A stretch of DNA of 64,000 nt, taken from NCBI GenBank assembly GCA_027625915.1, contig JANTQA010000030.1, positions 1,054,001 through 1,118,000 of the forward strand, written 5' to 3'. Source of the stretch: Anaeramoeba flamelloides (lineage: Eukaryota; Metamonada; Anaeramoebidae). The translations under genes were made by a program, and so were the position numbers. The notes beneath the pieces are model-generated. The model had not been told where the DNA came from. It did not search any database and saw only the letters and a program-made list of their open reading frames with translations. Of this stretch, positions 35,301-45,369 are shown piece by piece. Every line of letters begins with the position of its first letter. Within the stretch, counting starts at the first letter, position 1.

Positions 35301-38300
35301 AATTTTTAAATATTTTTGAGGGGGTGTTGTTAAGTGCAGCCAAGGGATTTAGAGTGATTTAGAGTAACAAAGAGTAATTTAGAGTGACTATGTTTTTTTT
35401 ATAAAAAAAAATGGAAGGGTTCAAAAACAATTCTAAAAATTCCGCATTTTTACAAATTATCTATTCATGTATTCTTATGTTATGAATGTAAATAAATCAA
35501 AAAGTATTGAACTATTCAAAAAAAAAAAAAAAAAAAAGATAAAATTGAAGATATCGACCATTTTCTTGAGAGTTGTCCTGTCTTTGAAAATAATCTTAAA
35601 ATCGGGATATCAGAAATTAAAAAAATCAATATATCTAAATGATTAAGAAAAAAATAAATATATTATTGATATTATTAATAAAAAAGGGATTTGTTATTTT
35701 TATTAACTCAAGTGGATAATAAATTTATTTTTGAGTCTTTTATAGATTTACTATTTTTTTTTTTTTTTTTTTTTCGGAATTTGGGTAAACAACTGGATTA
35801 GAGTATCCTCTCTTAAATAATAATAAGAAGAAGAAGAAAATAAATTTGTGGTTTTTCATTTATCTTTCCAAAAAAATAAAATAAAAGGATAGACCCAAGG
35901 TGTTAAAATTAATCTTTAAAGCTCTAATCCCAGTATAAAAGCATAAAAATGTATATTTCTTTGCCATTTTTTTAAAATCTCCTTTTTCAAAAAAAAAAAC
36001 ATTTACAAAGGGTTACTTGAAATGTAAAAATGATTACTAAACATACCTAGCCTAATATTTGGTTCAAAACTATAATTGAAAGATATTCCAAAAAGTTAAT
36101 TTTTTAAAAAAAATAACAAAAAAAATGGCTATTTTTTGCTTTAGTATCCAGGCTAGGGCTTTAAAGAATACAATCTCATATAAAAATCAAATTAATAATA
36201 GGCTAGATCTTTCCAATTAATAAAATAATCTTATTCTACGATATTCTAGAAGTTATTTAAAAACAGAAATGAACATTTTATTTTATAGTATTGAAAAAAA
36301 ATACCGTTACATGAAAATATTACCTTATAAGATTTTTAATTGTTAATATTAGGAATTTTGTTTTGTTTAAATGCAAATATTTAAAATCAATTCCTTTTTA
36401 GAAACAAACAATTATTTTGCGAACTCAGTAATAAACCTACCGAAAGTTCACTAAAGTAATGTGTTTATAGAATAATTTAATTGTTTGACAACCTAAAGGA
36501 GATCTACTTATTTTGAAAAAAATTGAGTTTTATAAGGGTTTGCTAAAGTTTGGACAATGATATTTTTATTCTTGTTTTTTGAATATTTAAATCATGTTTA
36601 GAACTCCCTGTAATTTAACCAACCATCACTCAAATAAGTGGGTGAGTTATAATTGTTAAATAGTTTGATTCTTAAAATAAAAGAAATTATTCATCAATTA
36701 CACAACAATTTTCCTAAATAAAACAATTAAAAATCGATTCTTTGATTATTTTCATTTTAAGTATTTTTTTTTTTAATATGATAATACATTTGTCAACAAA
36801 TAATAAAATAGAGTCAATTGATATTAATTTTCAATTTCCATTTGAAAAAGTCCAAAAAAAAAAAAAAAAAAAAAAAAAATTACAATCCACGAGCTGCAAC
36901 ATCTGTAGCAACTAAAATATCCACAGTAGTATTTTTAAATAACTTTAAAGATTCTTCTCTTTGCTTTTGTGTTTTGTTCCCGTGAATGGACAAAACATGG
37001 AAACCTTCATCATACAACTTTTTATCCAAATTATCTGCATCAATTTTCCTTTCAACAAAGATTAAAGTGAGCCCTGTGTGTTTTGTTAAAAGATCAATCA
37101 GGGTTTCAAATTTTTCGTGTTCTTCAACAAATCTAATCTTTTGGGTCACTAGCGACGTGGCTGACCCGATTTTACCAACTGACAAAAAGATGTAATCTCT
37201 TAAAAAGTCTGATGCTAAACGCTGGATTTCTTTGGGGAAAGTTGCGCTAAACATTAAAGTCTGTCGGTTTTTGATTGGCATATTGAAGTTTTCGATGATT
37301 TCTCGGATCTGTGGAATAAACCCCATGTCGAGCATCCGATCTGCTTCATCGAGAACTAAAAATTTGAGTTTCCTTAAATCAACTTCCCTTCTTTCCAAAA
37401 GATCAATTAGTCTTCCTGGGGTTGCTACTAACAAATGAACAGGATGCTTTTTCATTAAATAGATTTGGTTGTAAATTGGTGTGCCACCATAAACACAAAA
37501 GCAATTCAATGGCGAGTTATTCGAAAATTTAATACACTCCTTGTAAATTTGCTGTGACAATTCTCGGATTGGCGTCAAGACTAAGCAAAGCGGTTTCGCA
37601 ACAAAGCCGTACCTTCGTTGGTAATTATTATAATGACTTTCTTTTGGTACAGCAATCCCTCCAAATAAAATTTCGGAAATAATTGGACATGCAAATGCAA
37701 CAGTCTTGCCAGAGCCCGTTTCTGCACACGCCATCAGATCCCTTCCGTTCATAATTACAGAAAAGGAATGCTTTTGAACAGGTGTTGGTCTTCCAAACCG
37801 GGCTTTTTTGATATTTTGATAAACAATTTCTCCAATGTCTAAATCATAGAAATGTTCCATGGGTTCTGGAATTTCATCTCCGTTAATTTCAATAGAGACC
37901 TCGTCGTATGCATCTAAATCAACAAATAACGATGCAATCTTACCTTCTTCTTCATCTTGAACTCTTTGCTTTTCTTTTTTACGAAGCAAGTCCAAATCCA
38001 AATGTCTTTGTTTAAATATTTCTTCCTTTGGTTTGAAAATATTTTTTTCATAATTTCTTGTCCGATAATCATTTGATCTATAGATATTGTTTTTTGGTTT
38101 AGAAAACGGATTTCTGCTATGGTGATTCTTTTTTCGATAGCGTTCATCGTTTGAATAGTAATTATTTTCTTTTTCTCTTTCGTTTGATCTTTCTCTAAAT
38201 TTTTCTCTTGATCTTTGTTTTTTGTAAAAAATTTCTTTTTCTTTTTTTTGATCATTATATTTTATACTTTCTTGATCTTTGTTATGTGTTTTTTTTCTCC

Positions 38301-39105
38301 AATTATCAGAAGAAATAGATTGATTATACTTGTCCTTATTATGTGAATAATTATAATTGTCTTTTTCTTTTGTAAATCTTGTATATTTTAAAATTGATTC
38401 TCTATTGTGGTGATCTCTTCTTTTTCTTTTTTGGTGTTCTTGTCGATCCCTTTTTTTAAATTCTCTATCTCTAGGTTTGTGTTTCCTTCTTTCATCTGAA
38501 TGATAATAATCTTTTTTTCCTCCTTGAAAATAATTTTCCTGATGATCATATTTTGATTTTACCTTTCTCCCTTTGCTTTCCTTGTTTCCCAGTGTTTCCC
38601 TTTTTCGGTTTTTTCCTTTTTCTTTTCTCTTATATTGCTCTTTAGTGTCCTTTCGACCTTTTTTCATTTTTGCTTGTGAATTGTGAACGTTCTGTTCTTC
38701 TCCCTCTTTCTGTGATTGAGAAAGATCATTTGGGCTTAAAGAGTCTTCAGATTCCGATTGGTATTGTTTTTTTTTTTTAGATTTTGAATCATATTTGTTC
38801 TTTGATCTTTGTTCCTCTTCTTGATCACGATTATCGTTTTTCAAATAGTGATCGTTTTCTCCAAAATGTTCAAGTTTTTTTCCATTTTTGGTTTTTAATT
38901 GCCGTTGTTTAGAGCGAGAAAACCTTATAGTCCTTGAAGGCTTGGTGTTCCTTCTTCTTTGTAACTGTTCCATTGAGAAAAAATCAAATTGTTCAATCAA
39001 TAATTTTTCTTGTTCTGGATTTTGTTTTTTGGAAGAATCCTTTTTTTTTGGTTGTTCAAATTGTTTTAATTGTTTTTTCAATTTATGAACAAAAGATTGA
39101 CACAT
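32360..39105 (-). CDS. DED1: DEAD-box RNA helicase Ded1/DDX3 with large intron
   Basis: An 875-residue spliced model. Exon 1 is 36884-39105 and exon 2 is 32360-32765. The 4118-bp intron (donor GTAATT, acceptor AATAG) is in phase 2 and splits motif V so that ARGL joins DVPNVTH. Family role: Ded1/DDX3 unwinds mRNA 5' leaders for translation initiation. Core motifs: PTPVQ (440-444), Walker A AETGSGKT (461-468), ATPGR (561-565), DEAD (586-589), [16 protein letters not shown] (620-635), ARGLD and [10 protein letters not shown]. The end EIPEWLFGM and the R/G/N-rich tail are also Ded1-like. Two oddities: the N-terminus has about 400 residues of K/R/E/S-rich sequence, far longer than in most relatives, and motif Ia reads PIRELS instead of PTRELA. 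The alternative of two separate genes is unlikely because each half lacks what the other supplies. Confidence 0.9.
33262..34036. mobile_element. Decayed inverted-repeat element, family I copy 2
   Basis: The left end carries TTCTGTCAAAGTGGCACAAA and the right end its imperfect complement (TGTGCCATTTTGGCTTGAAA). Order and spacing of inner blocks follow 13072-13816. Entirely inside the Ded1 intron. Confidence 0.55.
34250..35840 (+). mobile_element. Decayed LINE (non-LTR retrotransposon) copy 1
   Basis: Broken plus-strand frames show the 3' half of a LINE reverse transcriptase. The catalytic FADD-type box appears as FSDDLILH (about 34260-34285), followed by a FGLNPNN stretch typical of the next motif. 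[13 protein letters not shown] lies near 34548-34585. A C-terminal [16 protein letters not shown] is near 35548-35600, like the late cysteine/histidine region of LINE ORF2. The end near 35780-35840 carries a short tail (GGAATTTGGGTAAACAACTG) shared with the second copy and with the SINE at 45 kb. Many stops and shifts; old. It runs antisense to its host gene. Confidence 0.75.
34990..35400. repeat. Palindrome-rich repeat inside LINE copy 1
   Basis: It contains a TATAAAGAAAATT...AATTTTCTTT palindrome and a TTTTTCCAG...CTAGAAAAA palindrome like those at 1-430. After them comes GGGGGTGTTGTTAAGTGCAG, a word that also opens the block at 48228. A short array of 10-12-bp units with GATTTAGAGT at their core follows at 35345-35390. 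Confidence 0.55.
36299..36690 (+). repeat. Decayed dispersed repeat R1, copy 2
   Basis: Same order of blocks as 16796-17660 but without the inserted MITE. It therefore shows the empty-site arrangement for that insertion. Confidence 0.5.
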
Positions 39106-40226
39106 TTTTTCATTCTTAAAACGAAATTTTGCTTGTTTTTGGGGTGTAATTACAACTGAAATTGTTTTTGTTTTATGATAAAGTATCTTTGAACAATTAT
39201 TTATTAATTTTTTTATTTTTCAAAAAGAAAAGTTTTTATATTTTTTTGAGATCAGATGACAATTTTTTTATTTGGTTAAAAATAAAAAAGGATTTTAAAA
39301 GGATTTTCCACGATCGAGTGATTAATTTTTAATCATTTAATAATTTTTTTTAAGAAGAAAAAAGATTATTGTTTTTTACTTTTGTTTCTTTACTAAATTT
39401 GTAACATAGTGTTTCATGGCTTGAGACTTTTAAGTTCAATTCGTTTTTTACCATTGAAATTGTTCCTTGTTTTTTGGGTTGTGAATCAACATGAAAAGTA
39501 TAAGAAACTTTTGTTGGTTTCTTTTATATTTTTTGTTTTTTATTATATGTAATGTATATGAGTAGAGAATGGTTTTTGTTTTTGAAAAAAGAGAGTTCGT
39601 ATTGTAATTTTCAAATATTTTGTCTTTAAATTAATAAAAAAAATAAATTACAAACCATAGACAAATCAAATATATTGAGGATTAATCTTAAATTAAAAAA
39701 AAATGAAAAATAAATCTTCAATCATGCAAATTTTTTTTTCAAGTTTGAGTTCTTGGAATTTATTTTAAATTCATAAAGTTGGAATTTTCCTTTGAATGGT
39801 TTTTCAGTTGAGTTTTTGTAATCTAATTGAAGGGATATCAAAAAAAAAAAAATCGAAGAGTAAACACGGCAACAATTTTGATCATTCTCTTGAAACATTT
39901 TGTTGCCTTTTTTTGGTTCTTTGAAAAAATTTGTTTTATATACTTTGATTAAGGTATTTTTTTGAGATCAAACACTCACCTAATGATTTGCTTTTAGATT
40001 TGTATTCTATTTTAATTTTTATAAATTAAAAAGTATCGTATATTTTTCACACCAAAATCTTGTATTATTTTAAGGTGGCAACTATAACAGAAAATGAACA
40101 AAAAACAAAGAAAAATAAGAGGAAGTATCTATTTCCTGATTCAATTCATATCAAATTTGTTCAGTTCAATAGAAAGTTTAATAAAAGCAGAATAATTGAA
40201 TAAAAATCCTTATATATATATATATA

Positions 40227-40754
40227 AACCCCGTTCCAAAAATTTGGACACACCCAAAATCAAAAATATGTAAAAAAAAACCCAATTTATTGTATTTTTC
40301 CAAACCTAATATAAAACCACATTTAAGTTACTCAGTATTAATGTTTTAATAAGTAATCAATTGAACCCAAAGAAAAGAAAAAAATATAAAACTCAAAAAT
40401 AAAAAATAGTGTGTCCAAAATAATGAAACGAGCTGAACAAAAAATGTATTGGTAAATATGTTGAAATTTTACCAACAATTGTTGATTGATCAAATGTTAA
40501 GATACCATCTACCAATTGTATGTGATTTTCCAATTTAACAAACTCAACACTAAAATTCTATCAACCATTGAAAAAAAATAATGAGATCTAACGAAACAGA
40601 TTACGTAACTGCAAAAAAGGAAATGAAAACAAAACAAAAAAGACAAAAAATTAAATTGTTTGTAAAATCAAAATTCTTTCCAATTTGAATTTAAAGTGCA
40701 GTAATGATGTTCTTTCCACTGTTTAAACTGTGTCCAAATTTTTGGAATTTAGTT
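40227..40754. mobile_element. MITE family F inserted in a (TA)n tract
   Basis: 528 bp. The left end reads AACCCCGTTCCAAAAATTTG followed by GACAC. The right end is the inverted GTGTCCAAATTTTTGGAATT. Both sides continue into (TA)n, so the insertion went into a TA microsatellite, as expected for TA-targeting Tc1/mariner elements. No open frame. Confidence 0.85.
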
Positions 40755-40889
40755 TATATATATATATATATATAATAAAGAGTTGAGACTTAACAAAATA
40801 AGCTCCTGTTTACGTTTAGGTTTTTAATTAATGAGAAATAAAATGAAAATTGATTTAATTAAGACTTTATATCTTGAATTAAAAAAAAT

Positions 40890-41562
40890 ATCGGGGCAGT
40901 CCAGGTTAGGTTTTCTTGGGGTTTCTGTTTGTTTGTGAAGTGTTCTAGGATTTTTTTACTTTTTGAAATAAAACAGTAAGTCTCAAGAAAACTACCTTTA
41001 GCTTTTTTTTTAATTTCAGAAATAAATCCTAAATTAAATAAATTTTCATTTCCAAAATTAAAAAAAGCTGTTGTTCGCTTTTCCAGAATTCAAAAGAATT
41101 GAATAAATCTTTAATTTTGATTTATTCTTTTGAATTCTGGAAAACTTCAGTTATATTTTATTGATTTTTCTATTTATTATAGAAAATCAATATATTTTTG
41201 TTAGTTTTTTTCAGTTTTCTATTTATTTAGATAATCAATAGATTTTCGTTAGGTTTTTATTACTTTTTGAAATAAACCGAAAATCTCAAAAAAACCAAGA
41301 ACACTTCATAAATAAAATAGAAAACCTCAAAAAAAAAACCTAGAACACTTAACAAATATAACATAAAACCTCAAGAAAATCAATTTTGAATTTTTTTTAA
41401 ATTTTTGAAATAAAAATTAAATTGATTTAATTTTCTTTTTATTTATTAAAATAAAAAAAAACACCTTCAACTTTTCCAGAATCGAACAGAATTGAGTAAA
41501 ATCTTTTATTTTATCCTATTCTTGAAAATTCTGGAAAATATGGGCACTTTATGGCACTTGGC
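40890..41562. repeat. Palindrome-rich repeat, compound copy
   Basis: Includes the almost perfect foldback at about 41079-41145, arms TTTTCCAGAATTCAAAAGAA and complement. A second decayed version lies at 41475-41540. Several copies of the word TACTTTTTGAAATAAA and its complement are present. Related to the blocks at 1-430, 34.99, 48.23 and 56.21 kb. Confidence 0.65.
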
Positions 41563-41650
41563 GGTACTTTGTGTTTCTCAAAGGTACTTTGTGTTTCTCA
41601 AAGGTACTTTGTGTTTCTCAAAGGTACTTTGTGTTTCTCAAAGGTACTCT
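41563..41650. repeat. 20-bp tandem repeat, four full units
   Basis: The unit GGTACTTTGTGTTTCTCAAA is repeated four times exactly, followed by a partial unit. It sits at the end of the palindrome-rich repeat. The lack of unique spacers rules out a CRISPR array. Confidence 0.95.
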
Positions 41651-41893
41651 GTAACACTTCACGGTACTTGATAAATTACTTGACAATTATTTCGTGTTTT
41701 TTTATCCTTGTTACAATGAAAGTAATATTATAAATCCTTGGATAGTTTTTCTTTAAAAAAGTAAATAAAAAAAATTAATTATTAAATAGAGATGAGAATT
41801 AGAAAAAGAAAATCAAATAAAAGAAAGAGGGTATTTAAATGATAATATAAAAAGTAAAAACTTGTAAACTTTTTTTTCAAACTTAAGTGTTGA

Positions 41894-42085
41894 TTGAGTG
41901 TGATTGTTTCAAATAATGTTAATGATGCAGTGTATTTACAAAGAACCTCATTAATACCAAATGTTTGTACACTTCCCTATTTGATAGTAATTTATGCCTT
42001 ACAACACCCGTATTGTTGTACTTGTCAAAATTTACCACCTACAAAAAATTCCAGTCATATTTGCAAAGATTTAATGTCACTATAA
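41894..42085 (+). other. Possible isolated exon or gene fragment
   Basis: A 63-codon open frame with more balanced composition than its surroundings and five cysteines (HPYCCTC near its centre). It has no ATG at its start, but TTTTTTTCAAACTTAAG upstream would serve as a splice acceptor. No partner exon or family recognised, so this could be a relic. Confidence 0.2.
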
Positions 42086-42190
42086 GCTAATTGTTAAAAA
42101 AAAAAAAAAAAAAGAAATAATCTCTTTTCTTCATTAAAAAAATTATTAAATGATTCAAAATTAATCACTCGATCACGGAAAATCTCTTTA

Positions 42191-42370
42191 CTGGTATTTG
42201 AATTCTAAATGGGAAAGAATAATCACTTCCTTTTCCATATTTTTTTTTTATAAATATAGTTCTCAAAGAAATTAGGTTACAATTTGAGGTTCTTGATCTA
42301 TGTTCTCTTAAAAAGAGAGAAATCTGTAAAATTAAGTGAAAAAAAATCATATTTGTAATTCAAATACCAG
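42191..42370. mobile_element. Small MITE family J with TA flanks
   Basis: 180 bp. Inverted ends CTGGTATTTGAATTCTAAAT and, complementary, AATTCAAATACCAG. TA flanks both sides (42189-42190 and 42371-42372). Related end sequences occur near 43010-43065 and at 52870-52980, where two diverged ends sit back to back. Confidence 0.75.
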
Positions 42371-43633
42371 TAATACTGATAAATTCAAATACATTTAATA
42401 AAATTTTTAGTTCAATTTCCCATTTTGTAATCTCATATCTGAATTTTTAGAAAAACTCAAATGAAAGAACTTTTTTCAAGTACAACCAATTTTACAAAGT
42501 TATTTAACATTTAAAAGAATAAAATACTTTCTATAAAGCTTGTGTAAAAAAATTGGAAAAATGGAAAATGAAGTGAAAATTTTCAGATATTTATTGGAAT
42601 TTATCAGTATACTTTTTTTTTACTAAACAAATTTAAAAATTGTCATTTGATCTCAAAAAAATAGAATATAAATTGTTACCACCGTTTCTATTCTTCCATA
42701 ATTTATAATCACTAAATTAGAACTACTTGATTGATTATTTTTCTTCTATTTTTAAAATAAGATTGAAAGTTCCAAGGTTATTTATTAATAAAAGAGTTAC
42801 AGGAAAACTGTAAGTGAGATTTCATATCAATAAAAATGTGTTTTTCAGATTTTTCGATTTTAATAATTTGATCCATAAATGTAATTTTCAAAAAAGGATT
42901 AAGATCTTTTAACCGAAAATTTAATTGGGAAAAACTGAATTCTTTGAAAAATGATAACTTGTTTATCGAAAATATTAAAATGTATTTGGCTATATATCAG
43001 GTATAATTGTTCCCTTGTGAAAATTAGTTCCCTATTACCTTTTGAACAAAAAAAATAAATACCAGTTGAAAGTCCACCAATTCAACCCAACATAAAAGCA
43101 AAAAAATATTACATAAAGTAGATTTATAATTAATAAAAGATTTTGTGAAACAGAGCATCACCATCAAACAGAGAAAGTAAAAAAACCATTTCAATTGTCG
43201 GTTTATATTTGATAGTAAATTTTGATAAAATTGAAAAGATTTGTAAAAAATTACAATTCATAAAAAGATCGTTCAAAAACAAAAAAAAAGGATAAAAAGC
43301 CAAAACAATAACTATCCCAAGGTGTATTAGATTTGAATTCCTTACTTTCAAACTCAAACCAGAAAAAAAATAATCCCAAAGTATCAACATTTTGGTGTTA
43401 ATTTTATGAAATTATTTCTTTTTTTATTGGAGGAGATTATTGTTTGGATGTTAATTAATTGATAGATCTTGCAAAAAAACATAATACAGGAAAAAATAAT
43501 TTGTTTCGTTTGGATTTTTCATTTTTTTCGAATTATTTTTTTTGTTTCTCTCCTTTTTTTTTTGGGGTTCAAGAGCAAAGAATCTTCAAAACAAAACAAC
43601 TGTTGGAATTGTTAATAACCTTGTTTTTTTGAA

Positions 43634-44626
43634 ATGAATCAGCCAAACGAATCAAAAGAAATCGACAAGCTCTTGAAATTATATTTGTTATCAGGTCAAA
43701 AAAGAACTGTGGATTCTGGTTATAATCAAGGCGATCAAAATAAAATGAACCCAATCAGCCAATTGACTCAATTGGCACCACTTCTTCCTGCCCTTTCAAA
43801 TTTGTTCCAAATTTCTTCAATGAACCAAAACCAAAACAACAACCAAAGCAACAATCAAAATAATAATCTTAATCTTGGGAACACAAACCTAAATCAAATT
43901 GCATCTTTGATTCCAAATTTATCAACGCTTATTTCAGGTTCACTTGGTGTTTTCTCAAACCAACAAAACTTCAACCAAAACAACAATCAAAACAACACCA
44001 ATGATAACGAGAATAATTTTAATTTAAATAATAATTTTTATTCAAATAACAACCAAAATCAAAAAGAAAAAGAAAAAGAAAAAGAAAAAGAAGAAAAGAA
44101 ACGTGAGCAAGAAAGCCAAAAAGCAAACAAAAGCCAAACACAAAGAAAAAGAATTCAAACAAGAAAAGAAAAACAAGAAACAAACAACGAATTTGTGAAA
44201 ACTAATATGAAAAAAAAAACACTCAAAAAAAGAAGAATTGTTGGAACGAAAAAAGTAAGAAGAGGAGGCAGACAGCCCATACCCAGAGAAAACATGGACC
44301 CAAAGGCTGTGGAAAGAATGGAATCAAACCGATTGGCAGCAAGAGAGTTTCGTAAAAGAGAAAAAGAAAAAATCAACCAATTACAAGATCGTGTCTCAAA
44401 ATTGGAAGAAATTAACCAGCGGTATCGGCTTTCTGTCTCAACACTCGTCCAAAGCCGAAATAGAATGGTCAATGAATTGGAACAAATTCAAAGAGGTATT
44501 CTCACAAGTATTTCCGTTTCAAACCCAATAACCAATAGTGCTATTTTTGCTAGTAAAGAAAGAAATCCAAACAACCAATCAGATTTTAATGGTCAAAATA
44601 ATGGTGGTGGTGGTGGGTTTTATTAA
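43634..44626 (+). CDS. bZIP transcription factor
   Basis: A 330-residue single-exon protein. The DNA-binding basic region lies at about 227-243 and contains NRLAAREFRKREK (232-244), with the invariant Asn and Arg eight residues apart. Leucine-zipper heptad positions follow at L250, L257, Y264, L271 and M278, so the zipper is short and imperfect. The N-terminal 200 residues are N/Q-rich with repeated QNNN units and a KE repeat (144-152), as in many low-complexity activation regions. A basic stretch with RRGGRQP precedes the bZIP, and the protein ends in a glycine run. The Phe in AAREFR is the residue used by fungal Yap/Pap1 factors, where most bZIPs have Ser or Cys. Family role: dimeric sequence-specific DNA binding. 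Target genes are unknown. The ATG at 43634 precedes the first conserved-looking residues and no splice is needed. Confidence 0.92.
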   Translation: MNQPNESKEIDKLLKLYLLSGQKRTVDSGYNQGDQNKMNPISQLTQLAPLLPALSNLFQISSMNQNQNNNQSNNQNNNLNLGNTNLNQIASLIPNLSTLISGSLGVFSNQQNFNQNNNQNNTNDNENNFNLNNNFYSNNNQNQKEKEKEKEKEEKKREQESQKANKSQTQRKRIQTRKEKQETNNEFVKTNMKKKTLKKRRIVGTKKVRRGGRQPIPRENMDPKAVERMESNRLAAREFRKREKEKINQLQDRVSKLEEINQRYRLSVSTLVQSRNRMVNELEQIQRGILTSISVSNPITNSAIFASKERNPNNQSDFNGQNNGGGGGFY

Positions 44627-44964
44627 GATAAAATTCCAACAGTATTATTTATTTTTTTTGTCTCTGATCATTTTTTTTGTTTTTTGAATAGCTATTCCCA
44701 ATAATCAAGGGCACGCCTTTAAAATCATAAAATAAATTATAATTTTAAAACTTTTAGGTTTTAGAAAGATAGATTGTCAAAATATTGATGTTTTATCGTT
44801 TTTTCCTTATCCTTTTTTTCTCTTAGGAATTAGCTTAATATTAGAATCTTCTATAATCAAAGTATATTAAATTTGAAAGTGAATTATAGTAGTGAATGCG
44901 AGTTCAAATGTCTCGAAACAATCTATTATAAATATAATTGCATAATAAATTATTAGATTTTTTA

Positions 44965-45340
44965 GAGAACCGGTATGGGCAAGTGGCAACACAGCCTAGT
45001 GTACAATCTGAAGGCCGGGGTTCTATTCCCTTAACCATTATTTCTTATTGTTTACCATTTTCTCAAATAGCCACCACGGTGTAATTTTAATTAAAAATCG
45101 GGCTTATGCTTCTTAGAACCACTAATTCTTTGAGGAAATCGTTTGACCGAATTGAATCTTTTTGATTATTATAAAACTGAACGGAATTGGAACAAAATCC
45201 CTCTCAATTTATGGAGCGGATCCGATTTTTGGGAGAAATGACCAGCTCTCACTTGGTTCAACAATATCTCTAATTCAAATTAGGGATTCGGGCAAACAGG
45301 TGGACTTTTAGTACCCACTCTTTAATGGAAAAAAAAAAAA
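44965..45340 (+). mobile_element. tRNA-headed SINE with intact target duplication
   Basis: About 376 bp. The head resembles a tRNA promoter: GGGCAAGTGGCA as box A and GGTTCTATTCC as box B (canonical GGTTCGANTCC). The body has no open frame and is clearly richer in GC than its surroundings. The 3' end is an A-run of about 13. The same 17-base word AATTATTAGATTTTTTA flanks it at 44948-44964 and 45341-45357, a perfect target-site duplication, so the insertion is young. The last about 50 bp before the A-run resembles the 3' ends of the two LINE copies in this window, suggesting mobilisation by that LINE. Confidence 0.88.
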
Positions 45341-45369
45341 AATTATTAGATTTTTTACTAATGATCACA

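Larger units (their letters stand above)
32766..36883 (-). other. 4.1-kb intron of the Ded1 gene, filled with old elements
   Basis: The intron holds a decayed inverted-repeat element (33262-34036), an antisense LINE remnant (34250-35840) with a palindrome-rich block inside it, and repeat R1 copy 2 (36299-36690). The other intron sizes seen in the window range from 136 to 1166 bp, so element insertion probably explains this length. Confidence 0.75.
39106..43633. other. Gene-free stretch between Ded1 and the bZIP gene
   Basis: Contains a TA-flanked element (40227-40754), a palindrome-rich repeat with a 20-bp tandem array (40890-41650), a small TA-flanked element (42191-42370) and one possible isolated exon (41894-42085). 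The rest is AT-rich. No supported gene. Confidence 0.6.

Noticed and set aside
41563-41650. CRISPR array
   Set aside because: Units are directly adjacent with no spacers, in a eukaryotic setting.
44973-45040. Functional tRNA gene
   Set aside because: Box A and B-like words are present, but no cloverleaf forms, and an A-tail with a target duplication shows it is the head of a SINE.
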